Shown here one piece after another: positions 8,539 through 17,586 of a stretch of DNA of 64,000 nt. Made by a program: the position numbers and the translations under genes. Source of the stretch: Methanolobus profundi. Its GTDB lineage: Archaea > Halobacteriota > Methanosarcinia > Methanosarcinales > Methanosarcinaceae. The notes beneath the pieces are model-generated. The model was given only the letters and a program-made list of their open reading frames with translations. It made no database searches and was not told where the DNA came from. The stretch is taken from assembly GCF_900114835.1 (NCBI RefSeq), contig NZ_FOUJ01000003.1:248001-312000 (forward strand), given 5' to 3'. Each line of letters begins with the position of its first letter. Positions within the stretch are counted from its first letter, which is position 1.

Positions 8539-10041
8539 CTATGACCTCCTGGCATATAGTTTGCTGATGTCATCACTGGTTATTATTCCGATAACATGAC
8601 GGGACTTGTTGATAACAGGCATTGCAGATACAGAATCCTGATCCATCCTTCTTGCAACAACAGCTACCCTCTCATCAGCGCTGGCAGTTATGACCTTACG
8701 TGTCATAATATCCGCTACCAGATCGAACTTGTTCTTGGAAACCGCCATCGAAATATCCCACGCAGTGACAATTCCAACAATAGAACCATCCTCACCAGTA
8801 ACCGGCAGATGGTTGAAATCTGTTTCCATTATCGTTTTCGCTGCATCATAGACACTGGCATCCTTATCAATAGTAACCACACTGACGGCCATTATATCAG
8901 ACACAAGAGCGATACCCTCTGTCTGTTTCATCGGTTTCGCAGAAACATCCTTAGGAAGCCTTTCAGCAGGCATCGATACGAAGAAGTCACCCCTTGAGAT
9001 CCAGTCCTTGAGCTCGGAAGCAATTATCCTTGACTTCTTGAAACTTGACATTGATGACGTAGGAACGTCACGTCCGTCGATATCAACATATCCACTGCGG
9101 AGTTCCTCATATGTTACCTGACGTACTGCAGCCCGGTCCCTGCTGGGAATACCATAATCCAGGATATTCGTAGTGATATCTGCATCTGTAACAGCAGTGG
9201 CCTGTGCCATCTGTTCATTAAGGATCGGTATAGGAACTCCCATTCCAATGTAGAGTGAAGTTCCATATCCTGTGAAATTAGCAGCCCTTATGTAATCAGG
9301 GCTCATGTTCTTGAGGTCACCCTGCACCATCAGAGTACCGAAGCCACCTCCTGATGAATGTTGTGTACCTGCTCCGGTAATGTATCCCTGTGTGCCACCA
9401 AGGAATATTCTGGTACCGGTACCAATGGTCATGTAATCCGGATCATTGGAAAGAGGAGAGAGCACACCTGCACCTGAGTATGTAACATTCCCATAGGAAG
9501 GCAGGAGTGAACCCATATAAGTATGAATAGTACGCTTTGTACCATTAGTTGCAGCATTGTATTTCTGATAAGCATTACGAGGATTCATCATGATAGCCTG
9601 GTTCATGTCCTCAAGGGTCAGAGTGGTATCAAGTACTTTTCTTGGATAACAGTCAGTACCATGAGATATCGCATGAAGGTTAACGGACTTTCCTCTTATT
9701 AGATCCTCTATGACATGTGCTCCACCATAATCCATTCCAAGAGTCTCTGAGACCTGGGTAGCACCTATGAAAGCATCCACAGCAGCCACACCTGTATAGG
9801 CCTCTACATCGTTCAGGAATACTTTCTGCATCTTGATAGGAGGTTCTGAATGACCGAAATTCAACCAGACACCGGACGAGCACATGGCACCGAAAGTACC
9901 GGTAGTTACCACATCGACTTCCTTTGCAGCACCCTCTGCACCCAGCTCACCAACAATGTGAACCATTTCTTCAGCGGTGACTACGTTGACACTTCCGTCC
10001 CTTATTTTACTGTTGATCTCATGAATTGATTTTTTAACCAT
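8539..10041 (-). CDS. COG1900/DUF39 homocysteine synthesis protein with CBS pair
   Basis: A 500-residue protein. The COG1900 (DUF39) domain spans about residues 1-365 and two C-terminal CBS domains about residues 375-498. The conserved cysteines lie in GAMCSSGVW (Cys54) and HGTDCYPRK (Cys131), the same positions I recall as functionally important in MA1821, where they handle a persulfide sulfur. The proposed reaction converts L-aspartate semialdehyde plus sulfide to homocysteine. The CBS pair may bind an adenosyl compound such as SAM and give feedback; that is inference. GAGGT precedes the ATG, and a TATA-like GTAATATATAGG lies near 10080 upstream. It is the first gene of the three-gene operon. 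Confidence 0.93.
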   Translation of the reverse strand: MVKKSIHEINSKIRDGSVNVVTAEEMVHIVGELGAEGAAKEVDVVTTGTFGAMCSSGVWLNFGHSEPPIKMQKVFLNDVEAYTGVAAVDAFIGATQVSETLGMDYGGAHVIEDLIRGKSVNLHAISHGTDCYPRKVLDTTLTLEDMNQAIMMNPRNAYQKYNAATNGTKRTIHTYMGSLLPSYGNVTYSGAGVLSPLSNDPDYMTIGTGTRIFLGGTQGYITGAGTQHSSGGGFGTLMVQGDLKNMSPDYIRAANFTGYGTSLYIGMGVPIPILNEQMAQATAVTDADITTNILDYGIPSRDRAAVRQVTYEELRSGYVDIDGRDVPTSSMSSFKKSRIIASELKDWISRGDFFVSMPAERLPKDVSAKPMKQTEGIALVSDIMAVSVVTIDKDASVYDAAKTIMETDFNHLPVTGEDGSIVGIVTAWDISMAVSKNKFDLVADIMTRKVITASADERVAVVARRMDQDSVSAMPVINKSRHVIGIITSDDISKLYARRS

Positions 10042-10189
10042 TCGACTACCTCTAGATACAAAAAGTAATTTTTTGACACCTATATATTACTTGTGGTAAT
10101 TCCCAGAATGACATTATCATTTTGTGATAATATGCACAGAAATAAATGACTGGACCAAGTCCTATGAAAGGGGTTCTTAATTAAGGTTT

Positions 10190-12946
10190 TCATTGGAAGT
10201 TGTCGAACTCATCAGAGACACGCACATTGAACCAGAAAGTGCTACCCTTACCACCGGCGTTGTCCTCTACATGAAGTTCCTCACCATGGCACTTCAATGC
10301 CATTCGGGATATTGCAAGTCCAAGACCTTTCCCACTTATACCGGAGTCATCTGCCCTGCTGAATCTCTCAAATATACGTGACCTGTCCTTATCAGAGATA
10401 CCGGGACCATGGTCCGAGACACTGACCTTCCAGCGATCCCCATCAGGAAATATGTCCACCACTACCTCACTGCCATCTGGAGAGTATTTTATAGCATTGG
10501 ACATCAGGTTGAAGAATACCTCTTCGATTATTGGGTTCATATAGGCAGGACATGGCTCAGGAGAATTCAACACCACACCTATATTGCGTCTTACAGCCCT
10601 GTCAAAAAGCCTGTCCAGTGAACTGCGGAAAACGAATCTGAGATCGATCGTCTGAAGTTCCATTTCTCTGGAACTGTTCATTCTTGCAAAAACAGAAGCT
10701 GAATGTATCGTCCTTCTCAGTTTCTCAGCAGAATCGTGGATATTACCAAGGATGTGTTTCTTTTCACTATTCTCTTCAATACTGGAAAGATAGTCCACAA
10801 ATCCTTCGATCAGAGAAACAGAACCTATAAGATCATGGCTTGTGACATCCGCGAACATATCTTTGATACCATTTGAATACTCAAGCTGATCTGCATGTTC
10901 CCTGATAGCATTTTCCAATACCCTTCTCTCAGTTATATCACGACCTATGGAAAGGATCCGCTGCTTTCCGTTATAAGCGATCACCTGAGCTTTTATTTCC
11001 ATGGGAAGGGTATCGCCATTATTGTTCAGAAGATCAACTTCAACAGTAACAGGTCCCTTTTCAATGATCTCAGCCATGATCTTGGGCACATCTGCCCTGA
11101 ATTCAGGAGAAGTTACATCCACCATAGCTACACCTATCAGTTCATTGCTCTGATAACCCATTGTCTCGGCCATTGCCCTGTTGACCTGCAGGATAATACC
11201 ATCCATATCAGAAAGACATATCAGATCACTGGCATTGTCAAAGATCGCACTTAACTTGGTCTCGGATTCACTGAGGATCTGATGGGCCTTTTTCTTCTCG
11301 GTCATATCACGACCGATAAGCACCATATAGATCTTACCTTCATTCTCCACGAATGAGAAGCTTATTTCCACCGGGAAGGAGCTACCGTTCTTTCGTACGA
11401 ATTCGGAACCAACAAGAAAAGTCCCTTCATCAGCCGCTTTTCTTATTATCTCGAACATATCGAGAGTCTTCATGAAACATTCAGGATCAAAGACACTCTG
11501 TGACATCAATTCCGATTCAGAGTATCCAAGGTCCTGTATCACCCTGTCACTTACATAACTGAACTTCTTTGTGATCGTATCAAGGACCATGATATAATCA
11601 TTTGACTGGTTCATGAGCTTCTTATACAGTTCCAGTGAACCGATAGTTTCCCTTAGTCCTATGCTTTCGGCAAGGATGTTGGAGACTGACTGGAGGAAAT
11701 TTATATCATGATCGGAGAAATGGACCTTTTCATCCGTATGAGCACACAAAACCCCAAAAGGTTCATTATTTGTACCTATGACAACACTGGCCCCGCTCAC
11801 AACACCATGCTTATGAAGGAAGTGAGGAACTTTGAAACGGGTCTCTTTTTCAATATCCTCCAGTATTACAGGTTTTCCTGAAACAGCGGTAAAGCCGGCC
11901 TGGGAAGAGGAGTTACCATCTACAATGGCAGATCCCACACACCATTCACTCAGTCCATACCCATACCTCAGAAGAAAACGATCGTCTGATATTTTCTCCA
12001 TTATCATACCGAATTTCATGCCAAGGGTTTCTGCAACAAGTTTTACCGCATAGTTCATCAGTGCATCTATATCATTGCAGGAAAGAGCATGTCCCCCGAG
12101 TTTTGAAAGAGCCTTTTCCTGAAGGTTCATACTTGCCAGTTCTTTCTCGGAACTCTTCCGCTCATGTATATCAAGAACAGCGCCATGGAAATGAGTGATA
12201 TTACCTACATCATCACGAACGGCATATGACCTTTCAAGCACCCATCGAGGCTCTCCTTCTGATGTCAAGAGCATATATTCATGTGAAAAATAGTTGCCAT
12301 TAAATCCATCAACCATATCCATCAACGCTTCAAGGTGATCGGGATGCACTATATCAGCATAGTCAAGACCCCCGGACACGAGTTCTTCCGGAGCATAACC
12401 GAACTGCACTATATTATCAGATACATATTCCACAGACCATACATCATCACATTTCCAGAGAAAAGATACGAATGGAAGATGCGAGGCATTTGTTTTCTGA
12501 TCATCGAAGATGCAGTTGTTCGAACATATCGTACTGATGGTCTCATCTTTTAGAAGGAACAAAGCACCATTAGAGGTACTGCCCTCATTATGACAGGGAA
12601 TATACTCACAGGAAAGATACTTCAAAGAACCATCGTGGGCAACTATCTTAAAAGGGACGTTATTAATTTGGGTCGAGCATTGTCTTGTTCTCAGAAGATG
12701 TCGAAAAAAGGATGAAGCACTGTGACCACAGGTTGCTACCAGATCATTCAGTTCCTTACCGATGACCTCTGTCTCTTCGATCCCGGTGACATTCCGGACC
12801 ATCTCATTGAAATGAATTAACCTGTCATCTTTATCCAGACTGATCAGGCCAATGTCAAGCCTTGAGAGAACGTTATGATGAACTGATGCTGATGTTTCAG
12901 GGAAAATACAGTATTTACAATTCCCTTCGTCTTGATCAACAGCCAT
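10190..12946 (-). CDS. PAS/GAF sensor histidine kinase
   Basis: A 918-residue soluble kinase with no transmembrane helix. Domains in order: PAS (about 25-130), PAS (about 150-270), GAF (about 285-440), PAS (about 445-560), PAS (about 565-690), an H-box region with DVTSHDLIGS (His704), and HATPase_c with N-box NLMSNAIKYS and G-boxes DHGPGIS and GKGLGLAIS. The H-box lacks the usual proline (HDLIGSV rather than HDLRTPL), as in several archaeal kinases. Cysteines near the N-terminus (CKYC, then C72 and C89 around the first PAS) could bind a metal or sense redox state. There is no receiver in the protein and no response regulator gene beside it, so its target is unknown. Confidence 0.92.
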   Translation of the reverse strand: MAVDQDEGNCKYCIFPETSASVHHNVLSRLDIGLISLDKDDRLIHFNEMVRNVTGIEETEVIGKELNDLVATCGHSASSFFRHLLRTRQCSTQINNVPFKIVAHDGSLKYLSCEYIPCHNEGSTSNGALFLLKDETISTICSNNCIFDDQKTNASHLPFVSFLWKCDDVWSVEYVSDNIVQFGYAPEELVSGGLDYADIVHPDHLEALMDMVDGFNGNYFSHEYMLLTSEGEPRWVLERSYAVRDDVGNITHFHGAVLDIHERKSSEKELASMNLQEKALSKLGGHALSCNDIDALMNYAVKLVAETLGMKFGMIMEKISDDRFLLRYGYGLSEWCVGSAIVDGNSSSQAGFTAVSGKPVILEDIEKETRFKVPHFLHKHGVVSGASVVIGTNNEPFGVLCAHTDEKVHFSDHDINFLQSVSNILAESIGLRETIGSLELYKKLMNQSNDYIMVLDTITKKFSYVSDRVIQDLGYSESELMSQSVFDPECFMKTLDMFEIIRKAADEGTFLVGSEFVRKNGSSFPVEISFSFVENEGKIYMVLIGRDMTEKKKAHQILSESETKLSAIFDNASDLICLSDMDGIILQVNRAMAETMGYQSNELIGVAMVDVTSPEFRADVPKIMAEIIEKGPVTVEVDLLNNNGDTLPMEIKAQVIAYNGKQRILSIGRDITERRVLENAIREHADQLEYSNGIKDMFADVTSHDLIGSVSLIEGFVDYLSSIEENSEKKHILGNIHDSAEKLRRTIHSASVFARMNSSREMELQTIDLRFVFRSSLDRLFDRAVRRNIGVVLNSPEPCPAYMNPIIEEVFFNLMSNAIKYSPDGSEVVVDIFPDGDRWKVSVSDHGPGISDKDRSRIFERFSRADDSGISGKGLGLAISRMALKCHGEELHVEDNAGGKGSTFWFNVRVSDEFDNFQ

Positions 12947-13048
12947 CTTGTACCCCTGTAATTATTTCACAATTGCAATTGTAGATTATATGTCCAACAT
13001 ATATACATTTTGGCATAATAATTAAATGAAAAAAAGAAGTAAAAGGAA

Positions 13049-13591
13049 TTATTCTATGTGTACAGGACGAGCTACACCCAGTTCCTTTACATCCATAACC
13101 ACTTCAAGGACACCATTCAGATAGGTAGCCCTGGCAGTATCCGGATCTACACTGGAAGGTAGTTCTATATCCTCGGAATAAGAGTTCTCTTCGCTCTCCG
13201 CCTTCAGTTCAAGTACAGTTTCTGTGACGTTAAGACCGATGTCCTCCTTTTCAACATCCGGGAGTTCTACTGTGACATACACCTTATCGTCCATTTCAAA
13301 AATGTCTATCAATGTTTTCCTTGCGTCTCCCCTGAACTGTTGCTGGATCACGGACTCGAACTCATCATCGTCCTCATCATCCTGAAAGACGTTACCGAAC
13401 TCTCTAATTTCGGGTTCTTCTCCTGGATGGCCGGACACGGAGAAACCATAGAAGAATGGTTGCTTCTCAAAATCATCGAGACTAAAACCAAATCTTTCCA
13501 TCATATGCTCTATGATGTCTTCTATATCGCTGAAACCGCCTTCGTTAAAGATATCGTCAATGAAACCTCGTTTTTTTCTTTTATCGGCCAT
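13049..13591 (-). CDS. Hsp20 small heat shock protein
   Basis: A 180-residue alpha-crystallin-type chaperone. The crystallin domain covers about residues 90-180, with VYVTVELPDVEKEDIGLNV and the final strand ATYLNGVLEVVMD. An acidic linker (DDEDDDEFE) precedes it, and the C-terminal RPVHIE replaces the common IXI motif. An in-frame extension to 13705 exists. A TATA-like ATAAATAG near 13630 and GTGGTG before the ATG at 13591 favour this shorter start (MADKRKKRGF). It would hold unfolding proteins in the cytoplasm under stress. Confidence 0.9.
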   Translation of the reverse strand: MADKRKKRGFIDDIFNEGGFSDIEDIIEHMMERFGFSLDDFEKQPFFYGFSVSGHPGEEPEIREFGNVFQDDEDDDEFESVIQQQFRGDARKTLIDIFEMDDKVYVTVELPDVEKEDIGLNVTETVLELKAESEENSYSEDIELPSSVDPDTARATYLNGVLEVVMDVKELGVARPVHIE

Positions 13592-13746
13592 AGATGAACA
13601 CCACTTTGATAGGTAGATGGGATCCGAACTATTTATCTTTTGGGAACTATTTCTCTCTTTTAGAACAGGGTAGTATTTGGCGATAGCAGGTGAAGAGAAT
13701 ATCAATCAATACTTATATTAATTGAACAGTATTCTATTTGGTGGAT

Positions 13747-13959
13747 ATGGCAAGCAATGGATCAGATCAGAGAATGCAGTCATTTATCGTCGAACACCTT
13801 CTGGGACAGGATGTCACAGTATATTGCGGAGGGATCCTCACATTCAGGGGGAATGTGAAAGCCTGTAGCGACGGAGTTCTTACACTGGAGATAACTGATG
13901 GACGTTATTCACATATATCCGTCAAAGAAATAATCACCATCCAGCCCGATAATTCCTGA
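13747..13959 (+). CDS. small Sm/LSM-fold-like protein
   Basis: A 70-residue protein whose pattern suggests a compact Sm-like barrel: LLGQDVTVYCGGILTFRGNV, SDGVLTLEI, HISVKEIITIQPD. TTG (13738) and GTG (13741) codons just upstream are alternative starts; the GGTGG they overlap could instead be the ribosome-binding site for the ATG at 13747. It is divergent from hsp20, with only about 150 bases between them. Similar small proteins occur in Methanosarcinales. RNA binding is only suggested by the fold pattern. Confidence 0.6.
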   Translation: MASNGSDQRMQSFIVEHLLGQDVTVYCGGILTFRGNVKACSDGVLTLEITDGRYSHISVKEIITIQPDNS

Positions 13960-14012
13960 GCCCGCCAGCCACAACCCTGATCATTCGCTACTTTTAGGAC
14001 AGGGACCCGGCC

Positions 14013-14087
14013 ATGACGATCGAGCTTGCGGAGAAATATGACCCTAACACTCAAACCACCACAGGACCATTGAACGGAGTGGAATAA
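14013..14087 (+). CDS. possible 24-codon leader ORF
   Basis: An ATG frame of 24 codons (peptide ending TTTGPLNGVE) whose TAA directly abuts the ATG of the disulfide reductase-like gene. The abutment suggests translational coupling or a remnant of a lost gene. There is no good ribosome-binding site before it, and it contains the GGAGTG that serves the next gene, so it may be chance. Confidence 0.2.
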   Translation: MTIELAEKYDPNTQTTTGPLNGVE

Positions 14088-15434
14088 ATGAAAAAGGATT
14101 ATGATGCTTTTATAATAGGGACCGGCGTTGCAGGTTCAGCTCTTGCATATAAATTGAAGAAAGCAGGGATGAGAGTAGCGATTGCCGATAAAGAGAGATT
14201 CGGTGGAACCTGTGCTTTTCATGGATGTATCCCAAAAAAGATACTTAGTAGTGTTGCCGGGATCATAGATGCCGGACACCGGATGGAAGGAAAAGGAGCA
14301 GAGTGCAGTGGTCAGATCAACTGGCCAGACCTCATAAATTTCAAGGAAGAGATCATCCATTCACTGACCGACCCGAAAGAAAAGGCATTCATTAACTCAG
14401 GAATAGATACATACCACGGCACGGTCCGCTTCCATGACCAAAATACACTGGCAATAGGAGAACAGCTCATATCTGCAGAACATATTCTCATAACCGTTGG
14501 TGCAACATCAAGGACCATTGACATAACAGGAGTTGAGCATCTTACTACAAGCGATGAGTTCCTTGACCTTGAAGAGCTTCCGGATAAGATCATATTTGCA
14601 GGTGGAGGTTACATTTCATTTGAATTTGCACATATAGCTGCAAGAGCGGGAGCAGAGGTAACAATCATCCACAGGAGCGAGAACCTGCTTAAAACATTTG
14701 ACAGGGACCTTGTGAAAATGCTAGTGGATGCATCCCAAAAAGCCGGGATCAACATTGTCACGAACCAGGAATTACAGAGAATAGAAAAGAAGGATCAAGG
14801 CCTTGAAGTCACTACATTTGACATCAATGGACAGGAAGATCGGACCCATAAATGTGACATGATAGTACACGGACTTGGCAGAGTACCGGCCATACAGGAC
14901 CTTGAACCGGAAAAGGGAGACGTAGATATAGAACATGGCGCGATCGCTGTCAACGAGTACCTTCAAAGCATATCCAATCCGGCAGTCTATGCAGCAGGAG
15001 ATTGCATCATACCCGGACCGGCACTCACACCCACTGCCAGCCTGCAGGCGAACATAGTTGCATCCAATATACTGAAAGGGAATGAGCAGACAGCAGACTA
15101 CACAAAGATAGCATCTGCCGTATTCACAATACCAACACTGGCATCTGTAGGAATGATGGAAAAGGATGCCAGCGATGAACACCAGGTCATATTCACCGAT
15201 ATGAGCAAATATTACTCTGCCCGGAAAATGAATGTAAAGTATTCTGCATCCAAAGTTATCATCGAAAAAGATACCAGAAAGATCGTCGGAGCACACCTTA
15301 TCGGACCAGACGCAGAAAACATAATCAATCTCTATACTCTTGCCATTAACACAGGACTTACAGCAGAACAGGTTAGAGAAGCCCTGTATGCATATCCCTC
15401 AGGCAGCTATGATGTTAAATATATGCTCAAATGA
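14088..15434 (+). CDS. pyridine nucleotide-disulfide oxidoreductase (class I-like)
   Basis: A 448-residue FAD/NAD(P) enzyme of the glutathione reductase/dihydrolipoamide dehydrogenase/MerA family. The FAD site is IIGTGVAGSALAYKL, the redox disulfide GGTCAFHGCIPKK (about residues 42-47), the second nucleotide site FAGGGYISFEFAHIAARAG, and the FAD tail AVYAAGDC. The C-terminal dimerisation domain ends YAYPSGSYDVKYM. The family's usual His-Glu catalytic dyad (HPTxxE) is replaced there, so it is not a standard lipoamide dehydrogenase. No 2-oxoacid dehydrogenase genes are nearby. The substrate is unknown: perhaps a low-molecular-weight disulfide or a quinone-like acceptor. GGAGTG precedes the ATG. 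Confidence 0.85.
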   Translation: MKKDYDAFIIGTGVAGSALAYKLKKAGMRVAIADKERFGGTCAFHGCIPKKILSSVAGIIDAGHRMEGKGAECSGQINWPDLINFKEEIIHSLTDPKEKAFINSGIDTYHGTVRFHDQNTLAIGEQLISAEHILITVGATSRTIDITGVEHLTTSDEFLDLEELPDKIIFAGGGYISFEFAHIAARAGAEVTIIHRSENLLKTFDRDLVKMLVDASQKAGINIVTNQELQRIEKKDQGLEVTTFDINGQEDRTHKCDMIVHGLGRVPAIQDLEPEKGDVDIEHGAIAVNEYLQSISNPAVYAAGDCIIPGPALTPTASLQANIVASNILKGNEQTADYTKIASAVFTIPTLASVGMMEKDASDEHQVIFTDMSKYYSARKMNVKYSASKVIIEKDTRKIVGAHLIGPDAENIINLYTLAINTGLTAEQVREALYAYPSGSYDVKYMLK

Positions 15435-15455
15435 TAATATTCTCTCATTCTTAGC

Positions 15456-16754
15456 CTATTCTTCAGAGAGATCGAAGTATCTCAGACGTAGGGAGAGCAC
15501 AAATACAAGATATATGATCAGTGCTGAGACTATGAAAGCACCCCTGCCCAGAAGTTCATAGATGAATCCTCCACCTATGAGTCCAAGGATACTGGCAATG
15601 CTAACGAAACTGCCGGATACACCCTGAACAAGTCCCTGATCGTCCTTTCCTGCAAGTTTTGAAAGCATGGACTGTATGGATGGCCACATGAAACCATTAC
15701 CTACTGCGAACAATAAAGCAGCTACGTACGTCAGGAAAGTGCTTCCAAATGCCAGAAGTACGAAATTGCTTCCCAGTATCAGGCTCCCTGAGATTATCAG
15801 GAAAGGGTCTGAATATCTTTTTGAAACATATGAGAGCACAGGACCTTCGACCATCACAAGCAGAATGCTAAGGAACGAGAAGAAGAAACCAAGTTCTGCA
15901 ATGCTCCACTGAAGATCATTGGCCGCATGTACCGGGAATGCGGTATAAAAGGTATTGAAACCAAGGAATATGAGGAAATATATGAGGAACATGTATGGTA
16001 TATGTTTCAGCTCCATTACGTCCCTTAATTTCTGTTTCTGCACAGGAGCAGCATCTGTACATCCTCCAGGCATATCAGATGTCATAGAAAGTCCTTCAGG
16101 GATCTGGTCCTTTAGAGCACATCTGCGGGATTCCGGGACGTAGAATGCTATCAGGATAGTACCTACAAGAGATATCAGGATAGCTGCAAGTACAGGGAGA
16201 GCTTCCCCATATATGGTCACACTGAGGATACCTGCAAGCGCAGGCCCTACTATGAAACCGAGGTTAGTTGATACCGACATCTTACCGAAGTTCTTACTTC
16301 TGTCCTTATCTTCGGTTATATCGGCAATATACGCATTTGAAACAGACACATTACCGCCCGTCAGCCCGTCAAATCCTCTTGCAATGAACAGAAGGACCAG
16401 AGGAACAGTTATCACAAAACTCCCAAGTATGCCTGAATTCACATCTGCCAGCGCAGTGACCGGTACGAACAGAGCAATGAAGAAAATGATCCATGAAAGA
16501 AGGGTACCCGCCTGACTGAGAAAAAGTACCTTTTTCCTGCCATAGATATCAGACCAGCGTCCCAGTAATGGTGATCCGATAAGCTGGAAGACGGGATACA
16601 TTGAGGACATGATACCATATATCAGCGCATTGCCACCGAACCTTGCCACAAGAAAGATGAGGAAAGGAAGGACTAAACTAAGTCCCATGGTGCCGATAAA
16701 GTTCACCAGAAGTAGAGGATATATAGAAATGTCCTTTGTTCCCTTGTCAGCCAT
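15456..16754 (-). CDS. major facilitator superfamily transporter
   Basis: A 432-residue permease with 12 predicted helices and a longer cytoplasmic loop in the middle (about residues 205-245). The MFS motif A variant is GRWSDIYGRKKVLF between helices 2 and 3. The N-half motif FIARGFDGLTGGNVSVSNAYIADI resembles TetA/drug:H+ antiporters of the DHA1 group. It is convergent with the flavoenzyme gene, 21 bases apart, so there is no operon. It probably exports a small molecule; the substrate is unknown. Confidence 0.9.
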   Translation of the reverse strand: MADKGTKDISIYPLLLVNFIGTMGLSLVLPFLIFLVARFGGNALIYGIMSSMYPVFQLIGSPLLGRWSDIYGRKKVLFLSQAGTLLSWIIFFIALFVPVTALADVNSGILGSFVITVPLVLLFIARGFDGLTGGNVSVSNAYIADITEDKDRSKNFGKMSVSTNLGFIVGPALAGILSVTIYGEALPVLAAILISLVGTILIAFYVPESRRCALKDQIPEGLSMTSDMPGGCTDAAPVQKQKLRDVMELKHIPYMFLIYFLIFLGFNTFYTAFPVHAANDLQWSIAELGFFFSFLSILLVMVEGPVLSYVSKRYSDPFLIISGSLILGSNFVLLAFGSTFLTYVAALLFAVGNGFMWPSIQSMLSKLAGKDDQGLVQGVSGSFVSIASILGLIGGGFIYELLGRGAFIVSALIIYLVFVLSLRLRYFDLSEE

Positions 16755-16855
16755 ATTCCCAATATTTTTAGGGTGCAGCTATTATATGATAGTTTTGTGA
16801 CCTGAAGCAGAGATCATGAAAAGAATTAATTTTGATAAGAGCTTTATCTGTACCC

Positions 16856-17569
16856 ATGAAAGAACTATACCTTACTGACTGTTACCTGAAAGAGTTCGAT
16901 GCAACGGTTGAAAGTGTCAAGGATGACAAGTTCGTAGTACTTGACAGAACAGCATTCTATCCTAAGTCCGGCGGACAGCCACATGACACCGGCATGCTTG
17001 TGAAGGAAGATGGAACGCAGTTCCCTGTTGCCTTTACAGGCAAGTTCGATGGAAGCATCAGTCATGAGGTATCTGTTGAAGGCCTTAAAGCAGGAGACAA
17101 GGTCAAAGGGATCATAGACTGGGACAGAAGACATCTTTTCATGCAATATCACACTGCATGCCACATACTAAGCGCGATCATCCACGATGAGACGGGAGCT
17201 AAGATATCAGGCAACCAGCTTGGAGAGGATAAGACACGTGTTGATTTTAATCTTGAGGATTTTGACAGGGAACTTATCAAGTCCTATGAAGCAAAAGTGA
17301 ACGAGATAATCGACCGCAAGATCCCTGTGAGCATTGACATCATGCCAAGGGATGAAGCATTCCAGATACCATCCCTTGTGAAGCTCAAGGATGCTTTCCC
17401 TCCTGAGATCGAGGACATAAGGGTCATCAGTATCCCGGATGTCGATACACAGGCATGTGGCGGTACACATATCGCAAATACAGGAGATATTCCTCATATA
17501 GAGATCATCAAAGCAGAGAACAAGGGTAAGAACAACAGAAGAGTATATTTCAAGTTCAAAGAGAATTGA
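16856..17569 (+). CDS. alaX: alanyl-tRNA editing protein AlaX
   Basis: A 237-residue free-standing editing domain (AlaX-M type). It has the N-terminal part corresponding to the AlaRS glycine-rich region (FYPKSGGQPHDTG). Zinc ligands are in HTACHILSAII (HxxxH) and CGGTH. It hydrolyses Ser or Gly wrongly attached to tRNA-Ala. A longer frame opens with TTG at 16832, but the family starts at the ATG used here (MKELYLTDCYLKEF). The gene is monocistronic between two convergent or divergent neighbours. Confidence 0.93.
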   Translation: MKELYLTDCYLKEFDATVESVKDDKFVVLDRTAFYPKSGGQPHDTGMLVKEDGTQFPVAFTGKFDGSISHEVSVEGLKAGDKVKGIIDWDRRHLFMQYHTACHILSAIIHDETGAKISGNQLGEDKTRVDFNLEDFDRELIKSYEAKVNEIIDRKIPVSIDIMPRDEAFQIPSLVKLKDAFPPEIEDIRVISIPDVDTQACGGTHIANTGDIPHIEIIKAENKGKNNRRVYFKFKEN

Positions 17570-17586
17570 CCTCCGATCAGAAACTA

